From Glycocaulis profundi (GTDB taxonomy: Bacteria > Pseudomonadota > Alphaproteobacteria > Caulobacterales > Maricaulaceae): DNA of 64,000 nucleotides. The position numbers and the translations under genes are program-made. Shown here one piece after another: positions 43,366-52,829 of the stretch (position 1 is the first letter of the stretch; each line of letters starts with the position of its first letter). The DNA is taken from contig VJOU01000005.1 of the NCBI GenBank assembly GCA_007050995.1, forward strand, positions 1-64,000, written 5' to 3'. The notes below the pieces were generated by a model, which ran no database searches, was not told where the DNA came from, and saw nothing but the letters and a program-made list of their open reading frames with translations.

Positions 43366-44188
43366 CGACAGGATCGCGCCGTACCGCGACCCCGCGCTGG
43401 GCAAGCGGATCGCCTCCGGCCTCGTTCTGGCTCCGGTCGCTCTGGGGCTGGTCTGGGCGGGCGGCTATGCCTTCGCCGTTTTCGTCGCCGCCTTCGCCGC
43501 CGCCATGGCGTGGGAATGGGTGCGGATGTCCGATCCCGAGGCGCCCTCGCGCGCCTTCGCCATCGCCACTGCCATCGCGGTGGGCGGGGCGCTCCTGTCC
43601 GCGCAGGGAGCGTATGGATGGGCGGCCGCCTGGATTCTGGGCGGCGCCGTGCTGGCCGCCGTGGACCGCCGCCAACGGGGCCGGTTCAACCGCGCCCTGT
43701 TCGGGCAGGCCTATGTCTCCGGCGCGGTGGCGGCCCTCGTCGCGCTGCGGATGGACACGGAGGCGGGCGGGCTGATCGCGGTTCTCTTCCTGCTCTGCGT
43801 GGTCTGGGGGGCGGACATCTTCGCCTATCTGGCCGGGACGTTTCTGGGCGGGCCGCGCCTTATCCCGTCGGTCAGCCCCAACAAGACCTGGACCGGGCTC
43901 GTCGCCGGACTGATCTTCGGAACGCTGTCTGGCGTCGGCGTGGCGCTGCTGTTCGGGCTCGATCCCGTGCGCGCGGCGCTCATCGCCCTGCCGACGGCAT
44001 TTGCCGCGATGGCCGGGGATCTCGTCATGTCGCTGTGCAAGCGGCGCTTCGGGGTGAAGGATGCCGGGGCGTTGATCCCGGGCCATGGCGGGGTTCTGGA
44101 TCGGGTGGACGCGCTGATGATGGCCGCTCTGTTCGCCGGAGCGTTGGCGGTCGCGCTGCCGGGCGGCTGGCCGGGGGCGGGCTCATGA
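43358..44188 (+). CDS. cdsA: Phosphatidate cytidylyltransferase
   Basis: A 276-residue membrane enzyme that makes CDP-diacylglycerol for phospholipid synthesis. It has about seven to eight helices and the C-terminal signature [20 protein letters not shown] followed by LDRVDALM. The [11 protein letters not shown] segment is also diagnostic. Its stop overlaps the dxr start (ATGA). Confidence 0.94.
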   Translation: MADDRIAPYRDPALGKRIASGLVLAPVALGLVWAGGYAFAVFVAAFAAAMAWEWVRMSDPEAPSRAFAIATAIAVGGALLSAQGAYGWAAAWILGGAVLAAVDRRQRGRFNRALFGQAYVSGAVAALVALRMDTEAGGLIAVLFLLCVVWGADIFAYLAGTFLGGPRLIPSVSPNKTWTGLVAGLIFGTLSGVGVALLFGLDPVRAALIALPTAFAAMAGDLVMSLCKRRFGVKDAGALIPGHGGVLDRVDALMMAALFAGALAVALPGGWPGAGS

Positions 44189-45384
44189 GCGCGCGCAGCG
44201 TCACCGTTCTGGGCGCGACCGGCTCGGTCGGGCTGGCCACGCTGGACCTGATCCGCACGGCGGGGGCGGAGCGGTTCTCCGTGACCGCTCTGACAGCCAA
44301 CACGAATGCGGTCGAGCTGGCCCGGCTGGCGCTCGAACTGCGTCCTCGCTTCGTGGCCTTGGGCGATCCGGCTGCCGCGCCTGATCTGGCCGCCGTTCTG
44401 GACGGCTCAGGGATCGAATGGGGGGCGGGCGAGGACGCGGTCGCTCACGCCGCTTCGCTCGATGCGGACTGGACGATGGCGGCCATCGTCGGCGCGGCGG
44501 GTCTCAAGCCCACGCTGGAGGCCGTTCGCCGGGGCGGAGCGGTGGCCTTCGCCAACAAGGAGGCGCTCGTCTGCGCGGGCCAGCTGTTCATGCAGGCCGC
44601 CAGCGACAGCGGCGCGCGCCTTCTGCCTGTGGATTCAGAGCACAACGCCATTTTCCAGGTGTTCGACGAGAGCCGCCGGGCGGGCATCCGCCGCATCATC
44701 CTGACCGCGTCGGGCGGCCCCTTCCTGCACGCCAGCGCCGATGAAATGAAAGCGGCGAAGCCTGGCGACGCGCTGGCCCACCCGATCTGGTCCATGGGCG
44801 CGAAAATCTCCATCGACAGCGCCACCATGATGAACAAGGGGCTGGAGATCATCGAGGCCTGCCACCTGTTCGCCCTCGGCCATGAAAAGGTCGATGTGCT
44901 GGTCCACCCTGAGTCCATCGTCCACGGACTGGTGGAATATGCCGATGGCGGACTGCTGGCCCAGATGGGCGCGCCGGACATGAGGACGCCCATCGCCCAT
45001 GCCCTGGGCTGGCCGGACAGGCTGGAGACCTCGGTGGCGCGGCTGGATCTGGCCGCTCTTGGAAAACTGACCTTTTTCGCCCCCGATCCCGACCGCTTTC
45101 CCGCCCTGCGGATTGCCCGCGAGGCGTTCGACGCGGGCGGCTGCGCCCCGGCCGTGCTCAACGCCGCCAACGAGGTGGCCGTGCAAGCCTTTCTGAATGG
45201 TCAGATAGGCTTTCTTGACATTGCCTCGACGGTCTCTGACGCTCTGGATCGGGCGACGCGGGAAGACACGCCGCAACTGGACGATTTCGACGCCGTGCTG
45301 GCCTGCGACGCCATCGGGCGCCGTCTTGCCGGAGATGCGGTGGCACGCTTCTCGCGGGCGGCCCGGCTTAAGGACAACGGATAA
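44185..45384 (+). CDS. dxr: 1-deoxy-D-xylulose 5-phosphate reductoisomerase
   Basis: A 399-residue NADPH-dependent enzyme making MEP in isoprenoid synthesis. The NADPH site VLGATGSVGLATLDLI is at the N-terminus; the metal/substrate region LLPVDSEHNAIFQV, the catalytic loop LTASGGPF and NSATMMNKGLE-like SATMMNKGLEIIEA are present. The ATG at 44185 is correct because the Rossmann motif follows at once. It supplies precursors to uppS upstream. Confidence 0.96.
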   Translation: MSARSVTVLGATGSVGLATLDLIRTAGAERFSVTALTANTNAVELARLALELRPRFVALGDPAAAPDLAAVLDGSGIEWGAGEDAVAHAASLDADWTMAAIVGAAGLKPTLEAVRRGGAVAFANKEALVCAGQLFMQAASDSGARLLPVDSEHNAIFQVFDESRRAGIRRIILTASGGPFLHASADEMKAAKPGDALAHPIWSMGAKISIDSATMMNKGLEIIEACHLFALGHEKVDVLVHPESIVHGLVEYADGGLLAQMGAPDMRTPIAHALGWPDRLETSVARLDLAALGKLTFFAPDPDRFPALRIAREAFDAGGCAPAVLNAANEVAVQAFLNGQIGFLDIASTVSDALDRATREDTPQLDDFDAVLACDAIGRRLAGDAVARFSRAARLKDNG

Positions 45385-45387
45385 CCC

Positions 45388-46581
45388 ATGCTTGATCTTT
45401 TCGGCGCCGGTCTCGTGAGCCTCGCGGCCTTCGTGGCCGTGATCTCGTTCGTCGTGGTCATCCACGAGCTGGGCCATTATTCGGCCGGGCGCGTCTTCGG
45501 CGTGCACGCGGACGCCTTCTCCATCGGGTTCGGCCCCACGCTGGCCTCCTGGCGGGACCGGCGCGGCACGATCTGGCGCATCGCGGCGCTGCCGCTGGGC
45601 GGCTATGTGAAGTTCCGCGGAGACGGCAACGCGGCCAGCGCGCCCGATCGTGACGAGCTGGAGCGCCTGCGCGCCGAGCGCGACGACGCGGACACCGTGT
45701 TCCATTTCAAGCCGGTCTGGCAGCGCGCGATCATCGTCGCGGCGGGGCCGGTGGCGAATTTCATCCTGGCCATACTGCTGTTCGCGATTCTCGGCGTGGC
45801 GCGGGGCGAGGTCGTGGTCGAGCCGCGGGTCAGCGACGTGGTCGCGGAGAGCCCCGCCGACGCGGCCGGGTTCCAGCCTGGTGATCTGGTGCTGGCCATC
45901 AACGGGAATGCGGTGGAGAGCTTCACCGACATCACCTCCACGGTCATGCTGCGCGCCGGTCATGAACTCCGTTTCACCGTGGAACGCGAAGGCGGGCAGA
46001 TCGAGCTTCTGGCCACCCCGCGGCGCGAAATGCGCGCTGACGGACTGGGCGGGGAACGGGCCATGGGCTTCCTGGGCCTGGCCGCGCAGTCCGAGCGCGT
46101 CGTCCGCCGCTATTCGGTGTGGGAGGCGCCCGGATATGGCGTGCGCCGCACCTGGGAGATGAGCGAGACCATTCTCGATTACATGGGCCGCCTGGTCACC
46201 GGGCGCGCGTCCATCGAATACGTGAACGGGCCGGTGGGGATCGCCACCACGGCGGGCCAGATCGCCAACAATGCGGTGTCGGGCGCACCCGTCGACACCA
46301 CCGTTCAGGTGGGGCTCGGCGACCGCGTGATCCAGCTTGTGACGGGGCTGGTGCTGCTGTCGGCCCTGCTGTCGGTCGCCCTCGGTTTGATGAATCTCCT
46401 GCCCATCCCGGTTCTCGATGGGGGCCACCTTGTGTATTACGCCTATGAGGCCATCGCGCAGAAGCCGCCCAGCCCCGCCCTCCAGGCAGCCGGGTTCAAG
46501 CTGGGTCTCGTGCTCATTCTGGGTCTGCTCGCTGTGGCAACCTGGAACGATCTGAGTTATCTGCGCGGGATGTTCTCTTAA
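45388..46581 (+). CDS. rseP: RseP/MmpA-family site-2 zinc metalloprotease
   Basis: A 397-residue intramembrane protease. Zinc ligands are H26, E27 (catalytic) and H30 in VVVIHELGHY, and the third ligand Asp lies in NLLPIPVLDGGHL near the C-terminus. One PDZ domain (about 125-205) is visible, where E. coli RseP has two. The Caulobacter homologue MmpA trims the polarity protein PodJ; E. coli RseP activates sigma-E. It starts 3 bases after dxr and precedes bamA, the usual order. Confidence 0.94.
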   Translation: MLDLFGAGLVSLAAFVAVISFVVVIHELGHYSAGRVFGVHADAFSIGFGPTLASWRDRRGTIWRIAALPLGGYVKFRGDGNAASAPDRDELERLRAERDDADTVFHFKPVWQRAIIVAAGPVANFILAILLFAILGVARGEVVVEPRVSDVVAESPADAAGFQPGDLVLAINGNAVESFTDITSTVMLRAGHELRFTVEREGGQIELLATPRREMRADGLGGERAMGFLGLAAQSERVVRRYSVWEAPGYGVRRTWEMSETILDYMGRLVTGRASIEYVNGPVGIATTAGQIANNAVSGAPVDTTVQVGLGDRVIQLVTGLVLLSALLSVALGLMNLLPIPVLDGGHLVYYAYEAIAQKPPSPALQAAGFKLGLVLILGLLAVATWNDLSYLRGMFS

Positions 46582-46615
46582 AGGCCCGGGCCCGGGCGGA
46601 ACCAAGGGATTAAAG

Positions 46616-49048
46616 ATGCTGATGTTGCGGCACCTCGCCACCGCGTTCGCGATGACACTTGTTTTCGCGGCCGCGTCGGAATCCCGCCAGTTCCCGGCAG
46701 GCGAGCAGCCGGAGGCTGACCTCAGCGAACTGCCCGCCGCCCAGGAGGCTCCAGACCTCAGCGAGGTCGTCACCGAGGGCGAGCAGCCGATCGCGGCTGG
46801 CGAGCAGATCCGTCAGATCATCGTGGAAGGCAATCAGCGGGTCGAGGCGGAGACCATTCTGTCCTACTTCCTGCTGCGTCCGGGTGACCGCGCCGATTCG
46901 CGTCTGCTCAACCTGTCCATCCAGACCCTGTATTCCACGAACCTGTTCGCGGACGTGACCATCGGGTTCGAGGACGGCGTGATGATCGTCGCGGTTCAGG
47001 AGAACCCGATCATCAACCGCGTGGTGCTGGAAGGAAACCGGTCGGTTTCCGACAATAGAATCACCGACGAAGTCGAACTTCAGCCCCGCGCGATCTTCAC
47101 CCACGCCCGGGTTCAGGCCGACGTCCAGCGCATCCTGGAGGTCTATCGCCGTTCGGGCCGCTTCGCCGCGCAGGTCACGCCGCGGATCGTGGAGCTGCCC
47201 CAGAACCGCGTGGACCTCGTGTTCGAGATCGCCGAAGGACCGGTCAGCGGCATCCGGCGCATCAATTTCGTGGGCAACCGGACCTATTCCGACCGCAGGC
47301 TTCGCGGCGAGATACTCACCGCCGAGTCGCGCTGGTGGCGGTTCTTCAGCTCCAACGACAACTATGATCCCGACCGGGTCGAGTTCGACCGCGAGCAGCT
47401 CCGCCAGTTCTACGCCGACCGCGGCTATGCCGACTTCCGCGTCATCTCCGCGGTCGCCAGCCTGACCCCGGACCAGTCTGGCTTCTACGTCACCTTCACG
47501 GTGGACGAGGGCGACCGGTACGATTTCGGCGACATCTCGGTGACGACCGAAATCCCGGACCTGAATGAAGAGTATCTCGAGGCGATCATCGCCACGCAGC
47601 CCGGCCGTCTCTATCGCGGCAGCCTCATCGAGGAGTCCATCGACACCCTGACCTTCGCGGCCGGGGCGGCTGGCTACGCCTTCGTGAACGTCAGCCCGCA
47701 GGTGCGTCCGAACCGCGAAAACCAGACCATCGACATCGAGTACGTCATCAGCGAAGCGCCCCGGGTCTACATCGAACGCATCGACATCGTGGGCAACACC
47801 CGCACGCTCGACCGGGTGATCCGGCGCGAGATGGAAGTGGCCGAAGGCGACGCCTTCAACCAGGTCCTTCTGAACGCATCCCGGTCGCGAGTCGGGCGTC
47901 TGGGCTTCTTCTCCGACGTTCAGATCGAGCCTGTGCAGGGGTCGGCGCCCGACCGCGCTCAGGTGCAGGTGCAGGTGACCGAGCAGCCCACCGGCGAGCT
48001 GGCCTTCGGTGTGGGTTTCTCATCCACCGATGCCTTCCTGGTCGACTTCTCGATCTCCGAGCGCAACCTGCGGGGCCGGGGCCAGTTCCTGCGCTTCCGC
48101 GTGTCAGCGAGCTCGCGTCAGCAGCAGATCGACATCCGTTTCACCGAACCGCGTTTCCTGGGGCGGAACCTCGCGGGCAGCGTGGACCTGTTCCAGATCC
48201 GCTCGGACTTTTCACGTGAAGCCTCCTTCGAGACGGAATCCACCGGCTTCTCGCTCAGCGCGGGTTTCCCGCTCACGAGGGCCGTGGACGCCCGGCTGAC
48301 CTACACCCTCAGGACCGACCAGGTGCGCACCTTCTCGGGCGTGTCTGAATCGATCCAGCGCGCTGCAGGCTCTAGGGTGACGTCTATGGTCGGTTACGGC
48401 GTCGGCTGGAACCGGGTGGACGACTTCATGGACCCCACCCGCGGCTTCCGCCTGACGCTCAACCAGGACTTCGCCGGCTTCGGCGGGGACGTGCGCTATG
48501 TCCGCACCGAGGCGAGGGGCGCGGTGTACCGGCCGGTCTTCCGCAACGACGTCGTGTTCAGCGTCAGCGGCGATGCGGGCTTCCTGCTCTCCTGGGGCGG
48601 CGACACCGCCCGGATCAACGACCGGTTCTTCAAGGGCGGCAACTCGTTCCGCGGCTTTGAAGTGGCGGGCATCGGCCCGCGCGTGGTCCAGCGCAGCGAG
48701 GCTGGCGATCTGGTGTCCGGCGACGCCCTGGGCGGCAATTTTTACGCCATCGGCGCGGTCGAGCTGACCTTCCCGCTTGGCCTGCCCGAGCAGTACGGCA
48801 TCCGAGGCAGCGTCTTCACCGAATTCGGCACGCTGGGCATGCTGCCCAACATCGACCAGATTTCGGACGCAGGAGGGCCTGGCGCCATCTTTACCGTGGA
48901 TGACCTCGCTCCGCGCGTGTCGGCCGGCGTGAGCATCTTCTGGGATTCTCCATTCGGCCCGGTGAGGTTCGACTTCGCCGAAGCCCTCGTCCGGGAAGAG
49001 TATGACCGGCGCGAATTCTTCAGGTTCAGCACCAGAACAGGGTTCTAA
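46616..49048 (+). CDS. bamA: Outer-membrane protein assembly factor BamA
   Basis: An 810-residue Omp85 protein that inserts beta-barrels. A signal peptide (about 1-20) is followed by an acidic spacer and five POTRA domains from about residue 60 (IRQIIVEGNQRVEAETILSY) to about 420. The barrel follows, with the loop-6 motif in GGNSFRGFEVAGIGPR and a terminal Phe (STRTGF). The start at 46616 is an ATG; a second in-frame ATG two codons later (46622) would also give a signal peptide. Confidence 0.95.
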   Translation: MLMLRHLATAFAMTLVFAAASESRQFPAGEQPEADLSELPAAQEAPDLSEVVTEGEQPIAAGEQIRQIIVEGNQRVEAETILSYFLLRPGDRADSRLLNLSIQTLYSTNLFADVTIGFEDGVMIVAVQENPIINRVVLEGNRSVSDNRITDEVELQPRAIFTHARVQADVQRILEVYRRSGRFAAQVTPRIVELPQNRVDLVFEIAEGPVSGIRRINFVGNRTYSDRRLRGEILTAESRWWRFFSSNDNYDPDRVEFDREQLRQFYADRGYADFRVISAVASLTPDQSGFYVTFTVDEGDRYDFGDISVTTEIPDLNEEYLEAIIATQPGRLYRGSLIEESIDTLTFAAGAAGYAFVNVSPQVRPNRENQTIDIEYVISEAPRVYIERIDIVGNTRTLDRVIRREMEVAEGDAFNQVLLNASRSRVGRLGFFSDVQIEPVQGSAPDRAQVQVQVTEQPTGELAFGVGFSSTDAFLVDFSISERNLRGRGQFLRFRVSASSRQQQIDIRFTEPRFLGRNLAGSVDLFQIRSDFSREASFETESTGFSLSAGFPLTRAVDARLTYTLRTDQVRTFSGVSESIQRAAGSRVTSMVGYGVGWNRVDDFMDPTRGFRLTLNQDFAGFGGDVRYVRTEARGAVYRPVFRNDVVFSVSGDAGFLLSWGGDTARINDRFFKGGNSFRGFEVAGIGPRVVQRSEAGDLVSGDALGGNFYAIGAVELTFPLGLPEQYGIRGSVFTEFGTLGMLPNIDQISDAGGPGAIFTVDDLAPRVSAGVSIFWDSPFGPVRFDFAEALVREEYDRREFFRFSTRTGF

Positions 49049-49054
49049 ACGCAC

Positions 49055-49654
49055 ATGTTCAACCAGATCATCCGCGCCTGCGGGCGCCAGATTCGCGGCC
49101 TCTTCGCCGCAGCGGTCATGGCCGGCGGCCTGGCCGGCGCCGCGGCGGCTCAGGACGTCCTCGTGATGAACGAGGAGCGCATCCTGCGCGACAGCCAGGT
49201 CGGCCAGCATGTGGCCGCCCAGATGGAAGTCATCGGCAACGAGATCCAGCAGGAGCTCGACGCCGCTTCGGGTCCGCTCGAGGCCGAGAACGAGCGCCTG
49301 AGCCAGGAAACCGCCGCGCTCAGCCAGGAAGCCATCCAGCAGCGGCCTGACCTGATCCAGCAGATCCAGCAGCTTCAGCAGCAGGCTCAGGAATTTGAAC
49401 AGCTCCGCCGTATCCGCTCTCAGGAACTGATGGCGACGCAGCGTCAGGCCATGCAGCCCGTTCTGGAAACGCTTCAGACCGTCCTCCAGGAAGTGGTCAA
49501 CGAGCGTAACGCCTCGGTGCTTCTGGACCGCTCTCAGGTCGTGTACGCCCGCGATACCGTGGACGTCTCTCAGGCCGTGATCGAACGCCTGGACCAGCGC
49601 ATCCAGACCACACCGGTCAACCGGGTGCGCGCGCCCCAGAACGGCCAGCAGTAA
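49055..49654 (+). CDS. skp: Periplasmic chaperone OmpH/Skp family
   Basis: A 199-residue holdase for unfolded outer-membrane proteins. A signal peptide ends AAAAQ near residue 34. A long Gln/Glu-rich coiled coil (QQIQQLQQQAQEFEQLRR) forms the tentacles, flanked by trimer-core strands (DVLVMNEERIL; ASVLLDRSQVVYA). Its place between bamA and lpxD is the conserved one. Confidence 0.9.
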   Translation: MFNQIIRACGRQIRGLFAAAVMAGGLAGAAAAQDVLVMNEERILRDSQVGQHVAAQMEVIGNEIQQELDAASGPLEAENERLSQETAALSQEAIQQRPDLIQQIQQLQQQAQEFEQLRRIRSQELMATQRQAMQPVLETLQTVLQEVVNERNASVLLDRSQVVYARDTVDVSQAVIERLDQRIQTTPVNRVRAPQNGQQ

Positions 49655-49670
49655 GCCGGAGGACCCGCCC

Positions 49671-50699
49671 GTGGGGACCGACACCCGATTTTATTCGCGT
49701 CTCGGTCCGCTCACGGCGGAGCATCTGGCCAGCATCAGTGAGGCCCGGCTCGCGGCGGGCGGCGATGTCCTGATCGAGGATGTCGCCGAGCCCGCCGCCG
49801 CCGGGCCCGGCTGTCTCGTTTTCCTGACATCGTCGAACGGCCTGATGAACGGTCTGCCCGCCGGAGCGGCGGCGATCGTGCCCGAAGGCATGGAGGCCGA
49901 TGCGCCTGAAGGCGTGGCCGTGCTGGTCCACCGCTCTCCCAAAGCCGCCTTCGCCAAGGCCGCTCAGGCTCTGCTGGAGCCGCGGCGCAACGAGGCGGAA
50001 GCCTTGGTGGCGGACAGTGCGGAGGTTCATGCCGACGCCCGTCTGTCTCCGGGCTGCGTGATCGGGCCGGGCGCGATCATCGAGGCGGACGCGCAGATCT
50101 GCGCGGGCGCGGTCATCGGCCCAGGCTGCGTGATCGGCGAGGGGACCCGCATCGGGCCGCGCGCCGTCATCACCTTCGCCCTGGTCGGCGCACGATGCGA
50201 GATCGGCGCGGGCGCGGTGATCGGGGAGACAGGGTTCGGACTGGTCCAGGACCAGGGTTCTCTCCTGACCCTGCCGCATCTGGGCCGGGTGATCATCGGC
50301 GACGAGGTCACCATCGGCGCCAACACCACCATCGACCGCGGCATGCTGTCCGACACCCGGCTGGGCCGGGGATGCCGGATCGATAATCTGTGCCATGTGG
50401 GCCACAACGTTGAGGTCGGCGAGTTCGCGGTGATGGCCGCGTTCGCCGGCATTTCGGGCAGCGTGAAAATCGGCGCGGGCGCTCAGTTCGGCGGGCGCGT
50501 GGGCGTGGCCGACCACCTGACCATCGGCAAGGGCGCGCGTCTGGCCGCCGATTCGGCCGTCATGCGCGATGTGCCCGATGGCGAGACCTGGGCGGGATCG
50601 CCCGCCCAGCCCATACAGCGTTTCATGCGCGAGACCGCCTGGGTGCGGCGCGAGGCTGGACGCAAGGGGGCGAAGTCCTCCAGAAAGACCGAGGGCTGA
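49671..50699 (+). CDS. lpxD: UDP-3-O-(3-hydroxyacyl)glucosamine N-acyltransferase
   Basis: A 342-residue left-handed beta-helix enzyme for the third step of lipid A synthesis. The N-terminal uridine-binding domain (to about 110) is followed by hexapeptide repeats (VIGPGAIIEADAQICAGAVI) and the catalytic His in DNLCHVGHNVEVGE. It starts at GTG (49671) after a GGAGGAC site. Confidence 0.95.
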   Translation: MGTDTRFYSRLGPLTAEHLASISEARLAAGGDVLIEDVAEPAAAGPGCLVFLTSSNGLMNGLPAGAAAIVPEGMEADAPEGVAVLVHRSPKAAFAKAAQALLEPRRNEAEALVADSAEVHADARLSPGCVIGPGAIIEADAQICAGAVIGPGCVIGEGTRIGPRAVITFALVGARCEIGAGAVIGETGFGLVQDQGSLLTLPHLGRVIIGDEVTIGANTTIDRGMLSDTRLGRGCRIDNLCHVGHNVEVGEFAVMAAFAGISGSVKIGAGAQFGGRVGVADHLTIGKGARLAADSAVMRDVPDGETWAGSPAQPIQRFMRETAWVRREAGRKGAKSSRKTEG

Positions 50700-50717
50700 A
50701 ACCTCGAGGGGGAGTTG

Positions 50718-51179
50718 ATGGCTGAAGAACAGGCGCATATCGGAGCGGACGAGATCCTCGCCCGGCTGCCCCACCGCTATCCCTTCCTGCTGATCGACCG
50801 CGCCACCGATTACGTGGAAGGCAAATCCATCCGCGGCATCAAGGGCGTGACCGCGTCAGAGCCGCATTTTCAGGGCCATTTCCCCGGCAATCCGGTCATG
50901 CCCGGCGTGCTGATCATCGAAGCGGTGGCCCAGACCGGCGCGCTGCTGATGTCCAAGACGCTGGATGCGGACATCTCGCGCACCACGATCTATTTCCTCG
51001 GCGTGGACAAGGCGCGCTTCCGCAAGCCGGTCCTGCCCGGCGACCTGCTGGAAATGCCCGTCGAGGTCGTCGCCGCCAAGCGCGGCATCTTCAAATTCCG
51101 CGGCGAAGCCTGGGCGGGCGGCGTGAAATGCGCCGAGCTGGAATTCGCCGCCACGTCCGCCACCCGGGGAGACGCCTGA
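50718..51179 (+). CDS. fabZ: 3-hydroxyacyl-[acyl-carrier-protein] dehydratase
   Basis: A 153-residue hot-dog-fold dehydratase for fatty-acid elongation. The active-site His and Glu are in [19 protein letters not shown]. The N-terminal [13 protein letters not shown] block is present. I chose ATG 50718 over the adjacent TTG 50715 because GAGGGGGAG is well spaced to it. The stop overlaps lpxA (TGATG). Confidence 0.96.
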   Translation: MAEEQAHIGADEILARLPHRYPFLLIDRATDYVEGKSIRGIKGVTASEPHFQGHFPGNPVMPGVLIIEAVAQTGALLMSKTLDADISRTTIYFLGVDKARFRKPVLPGDLLEMPVEVVAAKRGIFKFRGEAWAGGVKCAELEFAATSATRGDA

Positions 51180-51973
51180 TGACCGCGACCATCCACCCCA
51201 GCGCCGTGGTCGATTCCAAGGCGGAGATCGGCGCGAATGTCGAGATCGGTCCGTTCTGTCACATCGGCCCTCATGCGGTGATCCGGGACGGCGCGAAACT
51301 GCTCTCCCATGTCAGCGTGCAGGGGCGCACCGATATCGGCGAGGACTGCGTCATCCACCCCTTCTCCGCGCTGGGCAGCCCGCCGCAGGACTTCAAATAC
51401 AAGGGCGGCGACGTGCGCCTGGTCCTCGGCCCGCGCAATATCCTGCGCGAGCAGGTGACCATGCATCTGGGCACCGAGCAGGGCCGGGGCGAGACGAAAG
51501 TCGGCGCGGGCGGGTATTTCATGGTCGGCGCCCATGTCGGCCATGACTGCGTGGTCGGCGACGGCGTGGTCTTCGCCAACAACGCCACGCTGGGCGGGGA
51601 AGTGACCGTGGGCGACTACGTGATCATGGGCGGCCTGGCCGCCATCCACCAGAAATGCCGGGTGGGGCGCTACGCCTTCATCGGCGGCACCGCGCCGGTG
51701 ACCGGCGACGTGATCCCCTACGGCATGGTGGACAATCACGGCTGGCTGGCTGGGCTCAACCTGGTGGGCCTGAAACGCCGCGGGTTCAAGCGCGACCTGA
51801 TCCACGATCTGCGCGCGGCTTACCGCCTGATCTTCGCCGCCGAAGGCGCATTCACAGAGCGGCTGGAAGACGCCTCGCGGCTGTTCTCCGGCCGCAGCGA
51901 GGTCGTCGAAATCATCGAGTTCATCCGCGCCCCCGCCGCCCGTCCGCTGTGCGGGCCCGAGCACGACCACTAG
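51179..51973 (+). CDS. lpxA: Acyl-ACP--UDP-N-acetylglucosamine O-acyltransferase
   Basis: A 264-residue left-handed beta-helix trimer for the first lipid A step. It starts [18 protein letters not shown], and the catalytic His is H122 in VGAHVGHDCVVGDG. The substrate loop FKYKGGD and the C-terminal helices (NLVGLKRRGF) are present. The ATG overlaps the fabZ stop. Confidence 0.96.
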   Translation: MTATIHPSAVVDSKAEIGANVEIGPFCHIGPHAVIRDGAKLLSHVSVQGRTDIGEDCVIHPFSALGSPPQDFKYKGGDVRLVLGPRNILREQVTMHLGTEQGRGETKVGAGGYFMVGAHVGHDCVVGDGVVFANNATLGGEVTVGDYVIMGGLAAIHQKCRVGRYAFIGGTAPVTGDVIPYGMVDNHGWLAGLNLVGLKRRGFKRDLIHDLRAAYRLIFAAEGAFTERLEDASRLFSGRSEVVEIIEFIRAPAARPLCGPEHDH

Positions 51974-51983
51974 GAGGCCTGTC

Positions 51984-52829
51984 ATGTCCGGCTGGCGCAG
52001 GCTGGGGCTGATCGCCGGGGGCGGGGACCTGCCCGCCCGCGTGGCAGAGGCGTGCGCCGCGGAGGGCCGTCTGGGACTGGTGGTGGCCCTGAAGGGCTTC
52101 GCCGATCCGACCCGTTACGATGGCGCGATTGAGCGGGGGCTGGGCCAGTTCGGCAAGGTGATCGAGGACCTGCGCGCGGCGGGGTGCGACGCGGTCTGCT
52201 TCGCGGGCATCGTGACCCGGCCTGACTTCCGCACTCTGGTCCCTGACTGGGGGGGCGCGAAACTGCTGCCCAAGGCGGTCGCCGCGGCGGTCAAGGGCGA
52301 TGACGCCCTGCTGCGCGTGATCGTGGGCGGGTTCGAAGACGCGGGCTTCCATGTCGTCGGCGCGCAGGAGGTCTGCGAAGGCCTGCTCGCCGCGGCGGGA
52401 CCCGTGGGCGCGCTTTCGCCCGATGACGCCCAGCTCGCCGACGCCCGAAAGGCCCTTGAGATCGCGGCGGCCACCGGCGCGCTCGATATCGGACAGGGCG
52501 CGGTGGTGTGCGAGGGACTGGTTCTGGCCGTGGAGGCTCAGGAAGGCACCGATCTCATGCTCGCCCGCGTCGCCGCGCTGCCCGAAGCGCTGCGTGGCAC
52601 GCCCCAGGCGAGGCGCGGCGCGCTGGCCAAGCGGCCCAAGCCCCAGCAGGAGCGGCGCATCGATCTGCCCGTGATCGGCGTCTCGACGGTGCAGGGCGCG
52701 GCGAAGGCGGGGCTGGCGGGCATCGCCGTGCCGGCCGGGGGCGCGCTGATCCTTGGCCGTGAGGCCGTCGCCGAAGCCGCCGACGCGGCGGGACTCTACG
52801 TCATCGGCCTGCCCGTGGAGGAGGGGTGA
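51984..52829 (+). CDS. lpxI: UDP-2,3-diacylglucosamine pyrophosphatase LpxI
   Basis: A 281-residue enzyme (formerly DUF1009) that splits UDP-2,3-diacylglucosamine in lipid A synthesis; it replaces LpxH in many alphaproteobacteria. It has the N-terminal GLIAGGGDLPARVAEA, the middle CFAGIVTRPDF, and the C-terminal DLPVIGVSTVQGAAKAGLAG. Its position between lpxA and lpxB is the usual one. It overlaps lpxB (GTGA). Confidence 0.93.
   Translation: MSGWRRLGLIAGGGDLPARVAEACAAEGRLGLVVALKGFADPTRYDGAIERGLGQFGKVIEDLRAAGCDAVCFAGIVTRPDFRTLVPDWGGAKLLPKAVAAAVKGDDALLRVIVGGFEDAGFHVVGAQEVCEGLLAAAGPVGALSPDDAQLADARKALEIAAATGALDIGQGAVVCEGLVLAVEAQEGTDLMLARVAALPEALRGTPQARRGALAKRPKPQQERRIDLPVIGVSTVQGAAKAGLAGIAVPAGGALILGREAVAEAADAAGLYVIGLPVEEG

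Noticed and set aside
46583-46598. GC-rich repeat GGCCCGGGCCCGGG between rseP and bamA
   Set aside because: It is a short simple GC repeat without a loop or T-tract, and bamA must be transcribed through it; not called a terminator.
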